Source: Flavobacterium sp. ALD4
GTDB taxonomy: Bacteria; Bacteroidota; Bacteroidia; Flavobacteriales; Flavobacteriaceae
DNA length: 64,000 nt
NCBI RefSeq assembly: GCF_002836475.1
Contig: NZ_PJBJ01000030.1
Location: 930,001 to 994,000 of the forward strand
Direction of reading: 5' to 3'
Below, one piece after another: positions 9,357-17,506 of this stretch (positions are counted from its first letter, which is position 1; every line of letters starts with the position of its first letter). The notes under the pieces were generated by a model that made no database searches, was not told the origin of the DNA, and was given only the letters and a program-made list of their open reading frames with translations. Position numbers and translations under genes: made by a program.

Positions 9357-10343
9357 ATGTCAATAAAAAACGTTCGATTAGAAGTTATGCAGTTTTTGGA
9401 AAAAAACGTTGATAGCTATGTTGATCAATATTTAATACCTGTTGAAAAAATATGGCAACCTGCTGATTTTTTACCAAACTCAGAGGGTGATACCTTTTTT
9501 GAAGAAGTAAAGGAGTTGCGAGAAATAGCAAAGGATTTACCTTATGATTTTTGGGTAACCTTAGTTGGGGACACCATTACGGAAGAAGCCCTTCCTACCT
9601 ATGAATCTTGGTTGATGGATGTAGAAGGAATAGATAATGTAGAAAGAAACGGTTGGTCTAAATGGATCAGACAATGGACGGGTGAGGAAAATCGTCATGG
9701 TGATTTATTAAATAAATACCTGTATTTGTCTGGGCGTGTGAATATGCGTGAGATTGAAATAACAACCCAACACCTTATCAGTGACGGTTTCGACATTGGA
9801 ACAGGAAGAGATCCATATAAAAACTTTGTATACACGAGTTTTCAGGAGCTTGCGACTTATGTTTCTCATAATCGAGTGGCACAAATGGCCAAGAAATATG
9901 GAGATAATAAACTTTCTAAGATGTGTAAGATGATTGCTGGCGACGAGATGCGTCATCATCATGCTTATTCTGAGTTTGTAAGTGCTATTTTCAAGGTGGA
10001 TCCTAGTGAGATGATGATTGCTTTTCAATACATGATGAAGCAAAAAATTGTAATGCCCGCACATTTCTTGAGAGAATCAGGGGAGAAAATAAGTTCGGCA
10101 TTCGAACAGTTTTCAGATTCAGCACAACGCATCGGAGTCTACACTGCTGCGGATTATATTGATATCATGCAAAAATTGATGGCTAGATGGGAAATTGATA
10201 AAATTACCGGATTGACTGATGAAGCGGAGAAAGCGCGTGATTACTTGATGAAATTACCGGCTAGAATGACACGGATTTCTGAAAGAATGACTATTCCTCA
10301 AGAGTCCCATATTTTTAAATGGGTAGAACCGGCAAGATTGTAG
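9357..10343 (+). CDS. acyl-ACP desaturase (ferritin-like di-iron)
   Basis: A 328-residue soluble di-iron desaturase predicted to introduce a double bond into acyl chains carried on acyl carrier protein. Iron-ligand motifs of the acyl-ACP desaturase family are visible: EENRHGDLL (E-E-x-R-H) near residue 115 and GDEMRHHHAY (D-E-x-R-H) near residue 202, each on a long helix; the first-helix Glu is probably in FFEEVKELRE. The dense helical composition and absence of transmembrane segments separate it from membrane desaturases. It is the second gene of the plsC operon and is followed by a strong hairpin terminator. Position specificity of the double bond is not deducible. Confidence 0.92.
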   Translation: MSIKNVRLEVMQFLEKNVDSYVDQYLIPVEKIWQPADFLPNSEGDTFFEEVKELREIAKDLPYDFWVTLVGDTITEEALPTYESWLMDVEGIDNVERNGWSKWIRQWTGEENRHGDLLNKYLYLSGRVNMREIEITTQHLISDGFDIGTGRDPYKNFVYTSFQELATYVSHNRVAQMAKKYGDNKLSKMCKMIAGDEMRHHHAYSEFVSAIFKVDPSEMMIAFQYMMKQKIVMPAHFLRESGEKISSAFEQFSDSAQRIGVYTAADYIDIMQKLMARWEIDKITGLTDEAEKARDYLMKLPARMTRISERMTIPQESHIFKWVEPARL

Positions 10344-10410
10344 GTTTCAGATTGAAGAACAATGAATGTTGATTTTGGAATTTTGGGATCACCATTAAAA
10401 TAAAATACAG

Positions 10411-10457
10411 ATGTTGATTTTTGAAGTGTAATCACTTTAAGAATCAACATTTTTTTA
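10411..10457 (+). terminator. rho-independent terminator after the desaturase gene
   Basis: ATGTTGATTTTTGAAGTG pairs with CACTTTAAGAATCAACAT (16 of 18 positions) around a TAAT loop and is followed by seven Ts. It ends only 15 bases before the HD-domain gene at 10472, so it may also lie within that gene's leader. Confidence 0.75.
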
Positions 10458-10471
10458 TAAAATTATAAAAG

Positions 10472-11125
10472 ATGAACAACACAGATATCATTAGCAAAAC
10501 AATTACTTTCGTCAAGGAAAAATTGAAAAATGCCGAAGGCGGCCACGATTGGTTTCATATCGAAAGAGTCTATAAAAATGCATTATCGATTGCAAAGCAC
10601 GAAGTTTGTAATGAAACAGTTGTAAAATTGGGCGCGTTGCTTCATGATATAGCGGATAGCAAATTCAATAATGGAGACGAAGCTATCGGGCCAGAAACAG
10701 CAAGAGCTTTCTTGGAATCAGAAGGTGTTGAAGAAGAAATTGTAAGCCATGTGATTAAAATCATCGAAAACATTTCCTATAAGGGCGGTAATTTCGAAAA
10801 AAAATTCTCTTCTGTCGAGTTAGATATCGTTCAGGATGCAGATCGTTTAGACGCGCTTGGAGCTATTGGAATCGCTCGGACGTTCAATTATGGAGGATTC
10901 AAAAACAGGGCGCTTTATGACCCTAATATCGCTCCGAATTTAAAAATGACAAAAGAGGAATATAAAAATAGTGAGTCGCCAACGTTTAATCATTTTTATG
11001 AAAAGCTGTTGCTTCTGAAAGATAAAATGAATACGCCAACCGGCAAACAAATTGCATTGGAAAGACACCGTTTTATGGAAACATTTATTGCGCAATTTTA
11101 TGCGGAATGGGATGGGGAGAAGTAA
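10472..11125 (+). CDS. HD domain phosphohydrolase
   Basis: A 217-residue cytosolic HD-superfamily metal-dependent hydrolase. The metal site is visible: HDWFHIERVYKNA near residue 25 (first His), ALLHDIADSK near residue 53 (the HD pair), and DADRLDALGAIGIAR near residue 125 (second Asp region, YedJ/YpgQ-like). The C-terminal helix with LERHRFMETFIAQF also fits that subfamily. Reported relatives act on nucleotides or pyrophosphate, but the substrate here is unknown. It stands alone between a terminator upstream and a repeat-rich spacer downstream. Confidence 0.85.
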   Translation: MNNTDIISKTITFVKEKLKNAEGGHDWFHIERVYKNALSIAKHEVCNETVVKLGALLHDIADSKFNNGDEAIGPETARAFLESEGVEEEIVSHVIKIIENISYKGGNFEKKFSSVELDIVQDADRLDALGAIGIARTFNYGGFKNRALYDPNIAPNLKMTKEEYKNSESPTFNHFYEKLLLLKDKMNTPTGKQIALERHRFMETFIAQFYAEWDGEK

Positions 11126-11126
11126 G

Positions 11127-11207
11127 ATTTTTGATTACGGATTAACGATTTCAGATTTTTTTTGGATTGCTAATTTTAAATGAAAAATCAGCAATCATTA
11201 ATCAAAA
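11127..11207. repeat. imperfect inverted repeat, related to the one at 25100-25180
   Basis: A stretch beginning GATTTTTGATTACGGATTAA pairs imperfectly with the later AATCAGCAATCATTAATC. The right arm closely resembles AATCAGCAATCGTTAATCT before hemB. It looks like a dispersed palindromic intergenic element, and it probably also acts as a two-way terminator between the converging HD-domain gene and the small unknown gene. Confidence 0.5.
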
Positions 11208-11210
11208 ATA

Positions 11211-11615
11211 TTAAATCGAAATTCCTTTTTCTTTCATTTCGATAATCACATCTGAAGCATTTTTAAACGTAGGTGGCTGTTCTATGATGGTTCCCACTCT
11301 TTTTTTGTTGAGTTTGAAGGTGATGTCGTTTTCCGTCGTGAATAAAAGGGCAGTCAAAAACGGGTTGTTCATATAAGGAGCTAATACTATAAAGGCTTCG
11401 TCAAGCGTATGAAAACTTTCTATTTCCTCCATTTTGTACTTAGCACTAAGGGAAAGACTAAAAACATCATTTTCTAGTAATACAGGGCGTACATAGATGT
11501 TTTTCAACTCTGTATCACCAATGGTCTTCGCTAAAGTTAATTTGGCATAAGTACCGTTTTGGATACTTTCTTTTACTTTTTCCCAAAATTGAACGAATAC
11601 AGGTTGAAAAGACAT
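11211..11615 (-). CDS. conserved hypothetical protein, 134 aa
   Basis: Not confidently recognised. The product is a 134-residue soluble protein without signal peptide or membrane segment; it opens FQPVFVQFWEKVKESIQNG and alternates predicted strands and helices (AKLTLAKTIGDTELKNIYVR, PYMNNPFLTALLFTTEND, FKLNKKRVGTI). From memory it resembles the N-terminal region of some larger Bacteroidota methyltransferase-like proteins, but no methyltransferase domain is present, so this may be a stand-alone or shortened relative. It has its own -7 box (TAATTTTG, complement at 11661-11668). The codon usage and promoter support it being real. Confidence 0.65.
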   Translation of the reverse strand: MSFQPVFVQFWEKVKESIQNGTYAKLTLAKTIGDTELKNIYVRPVLLENDVFSLSLSAKYKMEEIESFHTLDEAFIVLAPYMNNPFLTALLFTTENDITFKLNKKRVGTIIEQPPTFKNASDVIIEMKEKGISI

Positions 11616-11660
11616 AATGATGATTTTTTAGTTGTTTAATTATTTCCGGACTTAAGTTTG

Positions 11661-11668
11661 CAAAATTA
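11661..11668 (-). promoter_or_regulatory. -7 element upstream of the 134-aa gene
   Basis: TAATTTTG on the minus strand matches TAnnTTTG, 46 bases before the ATG at 11615. No convincing -33 element was seen. Confidence 0.45.
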
Positions 11669-11819
11669 GGTTTTGTAAGTGAAAATAGCCGAATAATAAA
11701 GAAAAAATTTCCTTTATGGATGAACGGTATTGGTTTGTTAAAAAAAAATAACTGCAGACGCTATGATTGTAAAATCGTAGAATCTCCAGTTAATAGTGTT
11801 TGAATGAAAATAAAATGGT

Positions 11820-12602
11820 TTATTCTCCCGTAAAAACGGCTTTTCTTTTCTCCAAAAAGGCAGTTGTCCCTTCCTTGAAATCTTCGGTGGCAAAACATTT
11901 ACCAAAGGATTTGATTTCTGTTTCAAATCCGTTTTCTCCATCCTTATAATTAGAGTTGATGGACTTGATGGCACTGCTTATCGCTAAAGGTGAGTTTCTC
12001 ATGATTTTTTGGGCAATTCCTTTGCAGAAATCCATTAATTCCGCTTGCGGAACTACGTGGTTCACCAACCCCATTCTGTAGGCATCATCTGAAGTTACCA
12101 TTCCTGCAGTCATTATCATTTCCATAGCGCGTCCTTTGCCAATTAATTGCGGCAAACGTTGCGTTCCGCCATAACCCGGAATAACCCCTAAAGACACTTC
12201 TGGTAAGCCCATTTTAGCATTGTCGGAGGCGATTCTGAAGTGGCATGCCATTGCCAATTCCAGTCCGCCGCCAAGCGCAAAACCGTTGACGGCCGCAATT
12301 ACCGGTGTTTTTAGGTTTTCGACGAAATTAAATAAGATGTCTTGCCCTTGTGCTGCCAATTGAACGCCTTCTTCAACTGAAAAGTCGGCAAATTCGGCAA
12401 TATCAGCTCCCGCCACAAAAGCTTTTTCGCCGCTCCCGGTTAAAATAACCACTCGGGTTTCAGGATTTTGTTCCAATTCTTGAAAAGCTTTATGCAGTTC
12501 CTGGATGGTCTCTGTATTTAGCGCATTAAGTTTCGTAGGGCGGTTTATAGTTATGGTTGCAATGCTGTTTTCTTTTGCAACTAGAATGTTATTGTAGCTC
12601 AT
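11820..12602 (-). CDS. enoyl-CoA hydratase/isomerase (crotonase family)
   Basis: A 260-residue cytosolic crotonase. Oxyanion-hole elements are KAFVAGADIAEF near residue 65 and ALGGGLELAMACHFRIAS near residue 110. Both glutamates used by true hydratases are present: the Glu in GGGLELA and the Glu in LPEVSLGVIPGYGGTQRL. This favours water addition to 2-enoyl-CoA in fatty-acid or amino-acid degradation over other crotonase reactions. The C-terminal GTTAFLEKRKAVF is typical. It lies 9 bases downstream of a sensor kinase gene on the same strand, so they may be co-transcribed. No other beta-oxidation genes are nearby, so the pathway is uncertain. Confidence 0.9.
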   Translation of the reverse strand: MSYNNILVAKENSIATITINRPTKLNALNTETIQELHKAFQELEQNPETRVVILTGSGEKAFVAGADIAEFADFSVEEGVQLAAQGQDILFNFVENLKTPVIAAVNGFALGGGLELAMACHFRIASDNAKMGLPEVSLGVIPGYGGTQRLPQLIGKGRAMEMIMTAGMVTSDDAYRMGLVNHVVPQAELMDFCKGIAQKIMRNSPLAISSAIKSINSNYKDGENGFETEIKSFGKCFATEDFKEGTTAFLEKRKAVFTGE

Positions 12603-12611
12603 TTTAGTGAT

Positions 12612-14084
12612 TTAAGAGTTAATTATTGGAAGTGACACTGTAAATCGTGTTCCTTTTCCATATTCTGTATCAAATATAATTGTTCCTTTATAATTTTCAA
12701 TGATATTCTTGATAATACCTAATCCTAATCCCATTCCGCTATTTTTAGTGGTGAATTTAGGTTCGAAAATACGACTGATGTCTTCGGGCTTAATGCCGAT
12801 TCCATTGTCTTCAACGATGATTAATACATTGTTGAGGTCCTTTTTAACCGTTACAAAAACAATTTTATTTTCCTGTTGTTCGGGTATAGATTGAATGGCA
12901 TTTTTAACCAAATTGGTGATGATTCGGATCAGTTGCGTTCGGTCTATTTTAGAAATAATTTCAGGGGATTCACTTTCAAAGACTACATGCTCTTCATTGA
13001 AAATATCTAATGCAAGTTCGACTACTTCCACTACATTTAGCGTTTCGTTTTGTTGGGCCGGCATCGAGGCAAAATTTGAAAAAGCGGATGCAACAGCATT
13101 CATGGTGTCAATTTGCTGAATCAACGTTTCCGAGTAATCTTTCATTTTTTGTATAATCTCTGGGTCTTCAGGATTAAATTTTCTTTCGAAGCTTTGCACG
13201 GTGAGACGCATTGGTGTCAAAGGGTTTTTAATCTCATGTGCTACCTGTTTCGCCATTTCGCGCCAAGCTTCTTCTCTTTCGCTTTGAGCTAACTTCACGG
13301 CACTTATCTCGAGTTCTTCCACCATTCGATTATACGATTTGATTAGTAAGTTTATTTCTTTGCTGCTCGCCTCTAATACTATTTTTTTATTTTTTTGGTT
13401 CAAACTGGTTTCGTTGATCCTGTCTGAAATTGTTTTCAAGGACTTGGTAATGTAAGAGGATAGAAAATAAGCTAGAGCAAATGCCACAATTAACATGAAA
13501 GAATAGACTTGTCCTAGACGAATTAAAAAACTGTGCAGTTCCTTTTCATAAAAATTGTCATCCTCTAGATACGGTAAGTTCAAAACACCTAATGGTTTGA
13601 ATTTGTCGTCTTTTATTTGGGTAAAAGAAGACCTGTTTTTAACATTGTTTACAGTTTTAATCTCTACATATCGTTTTTCTATCGAAGAACGGACTAGTTT
13701 TAATATGTATTTTGGAATAGGTGGCGAAACCTTATCAACGGAAAAGGATTCTTTTGAGGATTTTAACAGCTCCCCGTCGAGACTATAAATATTTATTTCA
13801 ATATTATGAATGTGCGCCAGTTCATGAATCTTATCCTTAAAGATTAAATCTAGGTTTTCAGTTGTTAAAGGATAAGTCGTGGTCGAAAGAACGTAATTAA
13901 TATGTTCCCTCACCGCGTTTTCTTTCCTTTCCAGTCGTTCCTGGTGGTATTCTTTGGCCTCGTTTTTAAACTGGATAATTGAGATTGAAGCTAACAAAAT
14001 AGATGCTACGATTATCAGTACGATCATCGAAAGAAAAATCCGAATTCGTAATGAAAGCATCGATAATTTGAAGTCTTTTAGCAT
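12612..14084 (-). CDS. membrane sensor histidine kinase
   Basis: A 490-residue kinase with two membrane segments: about 12-34 (IRIFLSMIVLIIVASILLAS) and about 190-212 (FMLIVAFALAYFLSSYI). The periplasmic sensor loop between them is of no recognised type. A HAMP-like linker follows, then the HisKA box EMAKQVAHEIKNPLTPMRL with the phospho-accepting His, an N box around LIRIITNLVKNAIQSIP, DNGIGIKPED, and GMGLGLGIIKNIIENYKG. The NPLTPMRL H-box is of the NtrY type. No response-regulator gene is adjacent, so it is an orphan kinase; its partner and signal are unknown. Confidence 0.92.
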   Translation of the reverse strand: MLKDFKLSMLSLRIRIFLSMIVLIIVASILLASISIIQFKNEAKEYHQERLERKENAVREHINYVLSTTTYPLTTENLDLIFKDKIHELAHIHNIEINIYSLDGELLKSSKESFSVDKVSPPIPKYILKLVRSSIEKRYVEIKTVNNVKNRSSFTQIKDDKFKPLGVLNLPYLEDDNFYEKELHSFLIRLGQVYSFMLIVAFALAYFLSSYITKSLKTISDRINETSLNQKNKKIVLEASSKEINLLIKSYNRMVEELEISAVKLAQSEREEAWREMAKQVAHEIKNPLTPMRLTVQSFERKFNPEDPEIIQKMKDYSETLIQQIDTMNAVASAFSNFASMPAQQNETLNVVEVVELALDIFNEEHVVFESESPEIISKIDRTQLIRIITNLVKNAIQSIPEQQENKIVFVTVKKDLNNVLIIVEDNGIGIKPEDISRIFEPKFTTKNSGMGLGLGIIKNIIENYKGTIIFDTEYGKGTRFTVSLPIINS

Positions 14085-14087
14085 TTC

Positions 14088-14152
14088 TTAGTTATTAGTG
14101 AGTAGTGAATAGTGAGTAGTTCATAGCATTAATACTAATTACTAATAACTAG
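14088..14152. repeat. inverted repeat in the kinase-hemJ spacer
   Basis: TTAGTTATTAGTGAGTAGTG on the left is partly mirrored by ACTAATTACTAATAACTAG on the right, giving a long AT-rich imperfect hairpin. It may end hemJ transcription or be a dispersed palindromic element. Confidence 0.45.
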
Positions 14153-14155
14153 ATG

Positions 14156-14707
14156 CTAATTACTTTTTTCTCGTATCCTTTTGTAAAACTTAAAACCTAA
14201 CATGATTGTAAGTGCGAATATAAAAATTCCAATAACTCCGTAAATCCAATTGACGGCATTTTTAAGAATAACTAAAAAGACTACCGCAAAAAGAATGATG
14301 GTAGCTCCTTCATTCCATAAGCGCATAAAGTTAGTAGTGTGTTTAATTTGGTCGTTTTGCAATTGATTGAAAAATTGTTGGCATTTCCCGTGGTATAAAT
14401 ACAATGCAAATACAAAACCAAGTTTTACATGCATCCAAGGCATTTGTAGCCAAGCTTTACCTAGGTCAGTAAAAAACAGCATCCAATACGCAAAAATACT
14501 TGCCAATATAGCAGAAGGCCATGTTATAATATACCATAAGCGGTAAGTCATTATTTTATACTGCGCTTGTAAAATTTCTTTTTCTGGCGATGGTTTTTGG
14601 GCAGCTTCAATTTGGTACACAAACAAGCGTACAATATAAAATAAACCTGCAAACCATGTAATTACAAAGATGAGGTGTAGGGATTTGAGGTAGTTATAAT
14701 AGTCCAT
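14156..14707 (-). CDS. hemJ: protoporphyrinogen IX oxidase HemJ
   Basis: A 183-residue membrane protein of the HemJ (UPF0093) family, which oxidises protoporphyrinogen IX to protoporphyrin IX in bacteria lacking HemG and HemY. It opens YNYLKSLHLIFVITWFAGLF with the conserved His and shows LFVYQIEA and RLWYIITWPSAILASIFAYW, followed by WMHVKLGFVFALYLYHGKCQ. Four to five hydrophobic segments are apparent. The start codon overlaps the end of the first MATE gene by 14 bases, so it is translated from the hemH-MATE-MATE-hemJ transcript. This fits ferrochelatase at the head of the same group. Confidence 0.9.
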   Translation of the reverse strand: MDYYNYLKSLHLIFVITWFAGLFYIVRLFVYQIEAAQKPSPEKEILQAQYKIMTYRLWYIITWPSAILASIFAYWMLFFTDLGKAWLQMPWMHVKLGFVFALYLYHGKCQQFFNQLQNDQIKHTTNFMRLWNEGATIILFAVVFLVILKNAVNWIYGVIGIFIFALTIMLGFKFYKRIREKSN

Positions 14708-16049
14708 CGGCAGTTTTAATCAATTTTGTATTCATTTCTTTTTTTAGAAAATAAGCTGTTAGTAATGTTGATAATACATCAGCAATAGGGAAGGCAACCC
14801 ACACCCCAAAAATACCGAAAAAATTCGGTAGTATGAGTACTAATGGAATTAAGAAAAAGCCTTGTTTGCTTAGTGTTAGTAATAACGCCTTTTTAGCCTT
14901 TCCCGCTGCTTGAAAATAAGCAGCTCCAATTAATTGCACTGCTATTACTGGAGAAGCGGCAAATACCCAACGCAACGCGCTTGCTGCTTCTGCAATTATG
15001 TTTTCATTAGTAGTGAAAATGGCAATGATGGGGGCAGCGTAATACAGTATAAGTATAAAAACCAATGATGCTAATAGCGCTGCGTATTTAATTGAAATTT
15101 GTATGCTTTCTTTTACCCTGTCATATTTTTCAGCTCCATAATTATAACCGGCAATTGGAATAAATCCTTGCGTTATTCCAAGAACGGGGAAGAGTGCAAA
15201 GATTAGTGTCTTACTGATGATCCCGTAAACAATAATAGAATTTTCTCCACCATATGAGTATAAAGTATGATTGAGAATGATGGCTAAAATGCTTACTACA
15301 CCTTGTCTAGAAAAAGAGACAAAGCTAAGTGAGGTGATTTCTTTGATAATTGGTATATGGAATTTAAAATCTTTCGCTTGCATTTTTAACTCGGTTTTAT
15401 ATATAAAGTACCAAAGAATAAAAAGAAAACACGTAAAATAGGAAATGGCCGTGGCTAAAGCAGCTCCAAACATCCCTAAATCCATTAGTTTTATAAATAC
15501 AACATCCAATGCAATATTTACAAGAGCTGGAATAATCATCGATACCATTGCATATGTGGCTTGTCCTTCTGCTCTAATAATGTTATTTCCCATCATGCTA
15601 AGGGCAAGGAATGGCACTGAAACTATAATAGGTGATAGGAATATAGTAGCGGGTGCCATAATATCTCCTTTGGCTCCATAAAAAAGCAACAACTCCCTAC
15701 TAAAAAAGAATCCTAAAATCACAAAAATGGATGCTAAAAGGAAGGTCATCATAATTTGATTGGCAAAAGTAAGTTTTGCTTTTGCACGGTTTTTCGCACC
15801 TAAAGCGCGCGAAAGAACTGAACCACCCCCCACACCTACAGCCATTCCCAATGATGAAATTAGGAACGTTATTGGAAAAACTACTGTTACGACTGCGATA
15901 GCGAGTGGACCGATCCATTGTCCTACAAAAATGGTGTCAACAAGGATATTTAGTGACATGAACAAAATCCCTATAGAGGCAGGCGCTGCCTGCTTTATTA
16001 GTAGTTTTTTTATGTCTGTCGTGCCTAGTTCTTCGTCAGTTATTGCCAT
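14694..16049 (-). CDS. MATE family efflux transporter (copy 1)
   Basis: A 451-residue inner-membrane protein with about twelve hydrophobic segments, of the MATE (MatE) family, which exports cationic compounds using a Na+ or H+ gradient. Signature stretches are ILFMSLNILVDTIFVGQWIG, GVGGGSVLSRALGAKNRAKA, and GITQGFIPIAGYNYGAEKYD, the last repeated in structure by IQLIGAAYFQAAGKAKKALL. It has exactly the length of its neighbour at 16151-17506 and is a close paralogue: about 56 of the first 66 residues are identical. It follows a spacer with remnants of hemH and hemJ and runs into hemJ with a 14-base overlap. The substrate is unknown; a porphyrin-related one is only inferred from context. Confidence 0.93.
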   Translation of the reverse strand: MAITDEELGTTDIKKLLIKQAAPASIGILFMSLNILVDTIFVGQWIGPLAIAVVTVVFPITFLISSLGMAVGVGGGSVLSRALGAKNRAKAKLTFANQIMMTFLLASIFVILGFFFSRELLLFYGAKGDIMAPATIFLSPIIVSVPFLALSMMGNNIIRAEGQATYAMVSMIIPALVNIALDVVFIKLMDLGMFGAALATAISYFTCFLFILWYFIYKTELKMQAKDFKFHIPIIKEITSLSFVSFSRQGVVSILAIILNHTLYSYGGENSIIVYGIISKTLIFALFPVLGITQGFIPIAGYNYGAEKYDRVKESIQISIKYAALLASLVFILILYYAAPIIAIFTTNENIIAEAASALRWVFAASPVIAVQLIGAAYFQAAGKAKKALLLTLSKQGFFLIPLVLILPNFFGIFGVWVAFPIADVLSTLLTAYFLKKEMNTKLIKTADGLL

Positions 16050-16061
16050 TAATTTTTTTTT

Positions 16062-16115
16062 CGAGAGCCACTCTTTTACTGATCCGATTGTTTACAGTTT
16101 CGCACGTCGTACCAC
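16062..16115 (-). pseudogene. remnant of the 3' end of hemH
   Basis: In the spacer just upstream of MATE copy 1, bases 16078-16105 match bases 17539-17566 inside the end of hemH at 23 of 28 positions. The distance to the following MATE start is nearly the same (29 versus 33 bases). Read in the hemH frame the remnant gives TCETVNNRIS beside hemH WCKTVSNWIS. It is a leftover of a tandem duplication that included the end of hemH. Confidence 0.75.
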
Positions 16116-16128
16116 CGAAATTTAAGTA

Positions 16129-16150
16129 ATGAATTGTAAAGATAAGATTC
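16129..16150 (-). pseudogene. possible remnant of the 5' end of hemJ
   Basis: Bases 16129-16146 resemble the start of hemJ at 14656-14674 (about 15 of 19 positions with one gap), located just after the stop of MATE copy 2, where hemJ would be expected; a deletion of roughly 15-18 bases must be assumed. The match is short and AT-rich, so this is weaker than the hemH remnant beside it. Confidence 0.45.
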
Positions 16151-17506
16151 TTATAATGGCTCAGCGGCAGTTTTAATCAATTTTGTGGTAATCTCTTTTT
16201 TTAGGAAATAACCCGTTAGTAGGGTTGACAGTACATCCGCAATAGGGAAGGCGACCCAGACTCCAAAAATGCCGAAAAAATTAGGTAGTAGGAGTACTAA
16301 TGGAATTAAGAAAAAGCCTTGCTTACTAAGAGTCAGCAACAACGCTTTCTTAGCATTTCCCGCTGCTTGAAAATAAGCAGCTCCAATTAACTGGATGGCG
16401 ATAATAGGAGAAGCGGCAAATACCCAACGCAAGGCATCTGGTGTTTCGGCAATAACTTTTGAGTCGGTAGTGAAAATAGCTACTATAGGGGTGGCATAAT
16501 AGAGAATAACAACAAAAATTAACGATGCTAGTAGAGCCGCATATTTTATTGATATTTGAATACTCTCCTTTACTCTTTCATAATTTTGAGCTCCATAATT
16601 ATAACCGGCAATTGGGATAAACCCTTGTGTGATTCCAAGAATAGGAAATAAGGCAAACATCAACATTCTACTGATTATTCCGTAAACGGCAATTGAATGT
16701 TCCCCCCCGTATGAGTATAAAGTATGGTTGAGGATAATTGCCAGGATACCTATTACTCCTTGTCTTGAAAAAGTAACAAAACTCAGCTCTGTAATTTCTT
16801 TTATTATGGGTATATGTAATTTAAAATGTCTCGCTTTTAGTTGTAATTCGCTTTTATAAACAAAGAACCAAAGGACAAAAAGGAAGCACATAAAATAGGA
16901 AATGGCCGTGGCTAAAGCAGCTCCAAACATCCCTAATTCCATTACTTTTATAAAAACAATATCTAAAATAATATTTACAAAAGCGGGAATTATCATGGCG
17001 ACCATAGCAAATTTAGCTTTGCCTTCCGCCCTTATAATATTATTTCCCATCATGCAAAGGGCCAGGAAAGGTACTGAAATAATGATTGGGGAGAAGAATT
17101 CGTTCGCAGGTTTCATAATAGCCCCTTTAGCGCCAAAAAGCAGTAACATTTTAGTGCTGAAAAAAATGCCTAGTACTACAAAAAGTGATGCCAAAATAAA
17201 GGTCATCATAATTTGATTGGCAAAAGTAGTTTTCGCTTTTTCAGGGTCTTTTGCACCCAAAGCCCTAGAAAGAACTGAACCGCCGCCCACACCGATAGCC
17301 ATACCTAATGATGAAATCAGGAACGTTATCGGTAAGACCACCGTTACAGCCGCAATAGCAAGAGAACCGATCCATTGTCCGACAAATATAGTATCAATAA
17401 GAATATTGACGGACATGAATAAAATCCCTATAGATGCTGGAACCGCTTGTTTTATCAAGAGTTTTTTAATGTCTTCGGTTCCTAGTTCCTCGGCTGAAAC
17501 TGCCAT
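16151..17506 (-). CDS. MATE family efflux transporter (copy 2)
   Basis: A 451-residue paralogue of the transporter at 14694-16049, with the same landmarks: ILFMSVNILIDTIFVGQWIG, GVGGGSVLSRALGAKDPEKA, GITQGFIPIAGYNYGAQNYE and IQLIGAAYFQAAGNAKKALL. Its ATG (17504-17506) directly follows the hemH stop codon (17507-17509), so translation is probably coupled to ferrochelatase. The tight junction with hemH suggests that this position is the ancestral one upstream, and that the copy nearer hemJ carries the ancestral downstream junction. Divergence between copies is spread evenly along the protein, so both look functional. Export of porphyrins or toxic intermediates is a context-based guess. Confidence 0.93.
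   Translation of the reverse strand: MAVSAEELGTEDIKKLLIKQAVPASIGILFMSVNILIDTIFVGQWIGSLAIAAVTVVLPITFLISSLGMAIGVGGGSVLSRALGAKDPEKAKTTFANQIMMTFILASLFVVLGIFFSTKMLLLFGAKGAIMKPANEFFSPIIISVPFLALCMMGNNIIRAEGKAKFAMVAMIIPAFVNIILDIVFIKVMELGMFGAALATAISYFMCFLFVLWFFVYKSELQLKARHFKLHIPIIKEITELSFVTFSRQGVIGILAIILNHTLYSYGGEHSIAVYGIISRMLMFALFPILGITQGFIPIAGYNYGAQNYERVKESIQISIKYAALLASLIFVVILYYATPIVAIFTTDSKVIAETPDALRWVFAASPIIAIQLIGAAYFQAAGNAKKALLLTLSKQGFFLIPLVLLLPNFFGIFGVWVAFPIADVLSTLLTGYFLKKEITTKLIKTAAEPL

Noticed and set aside
15760..16125. 121-codon plus-strand frame across the MATE copy 1 start
   Set aside because: It is the antisense of the MATE gene plus the hemH remnant; a similar antisense frame occurs over MATE copy 2.
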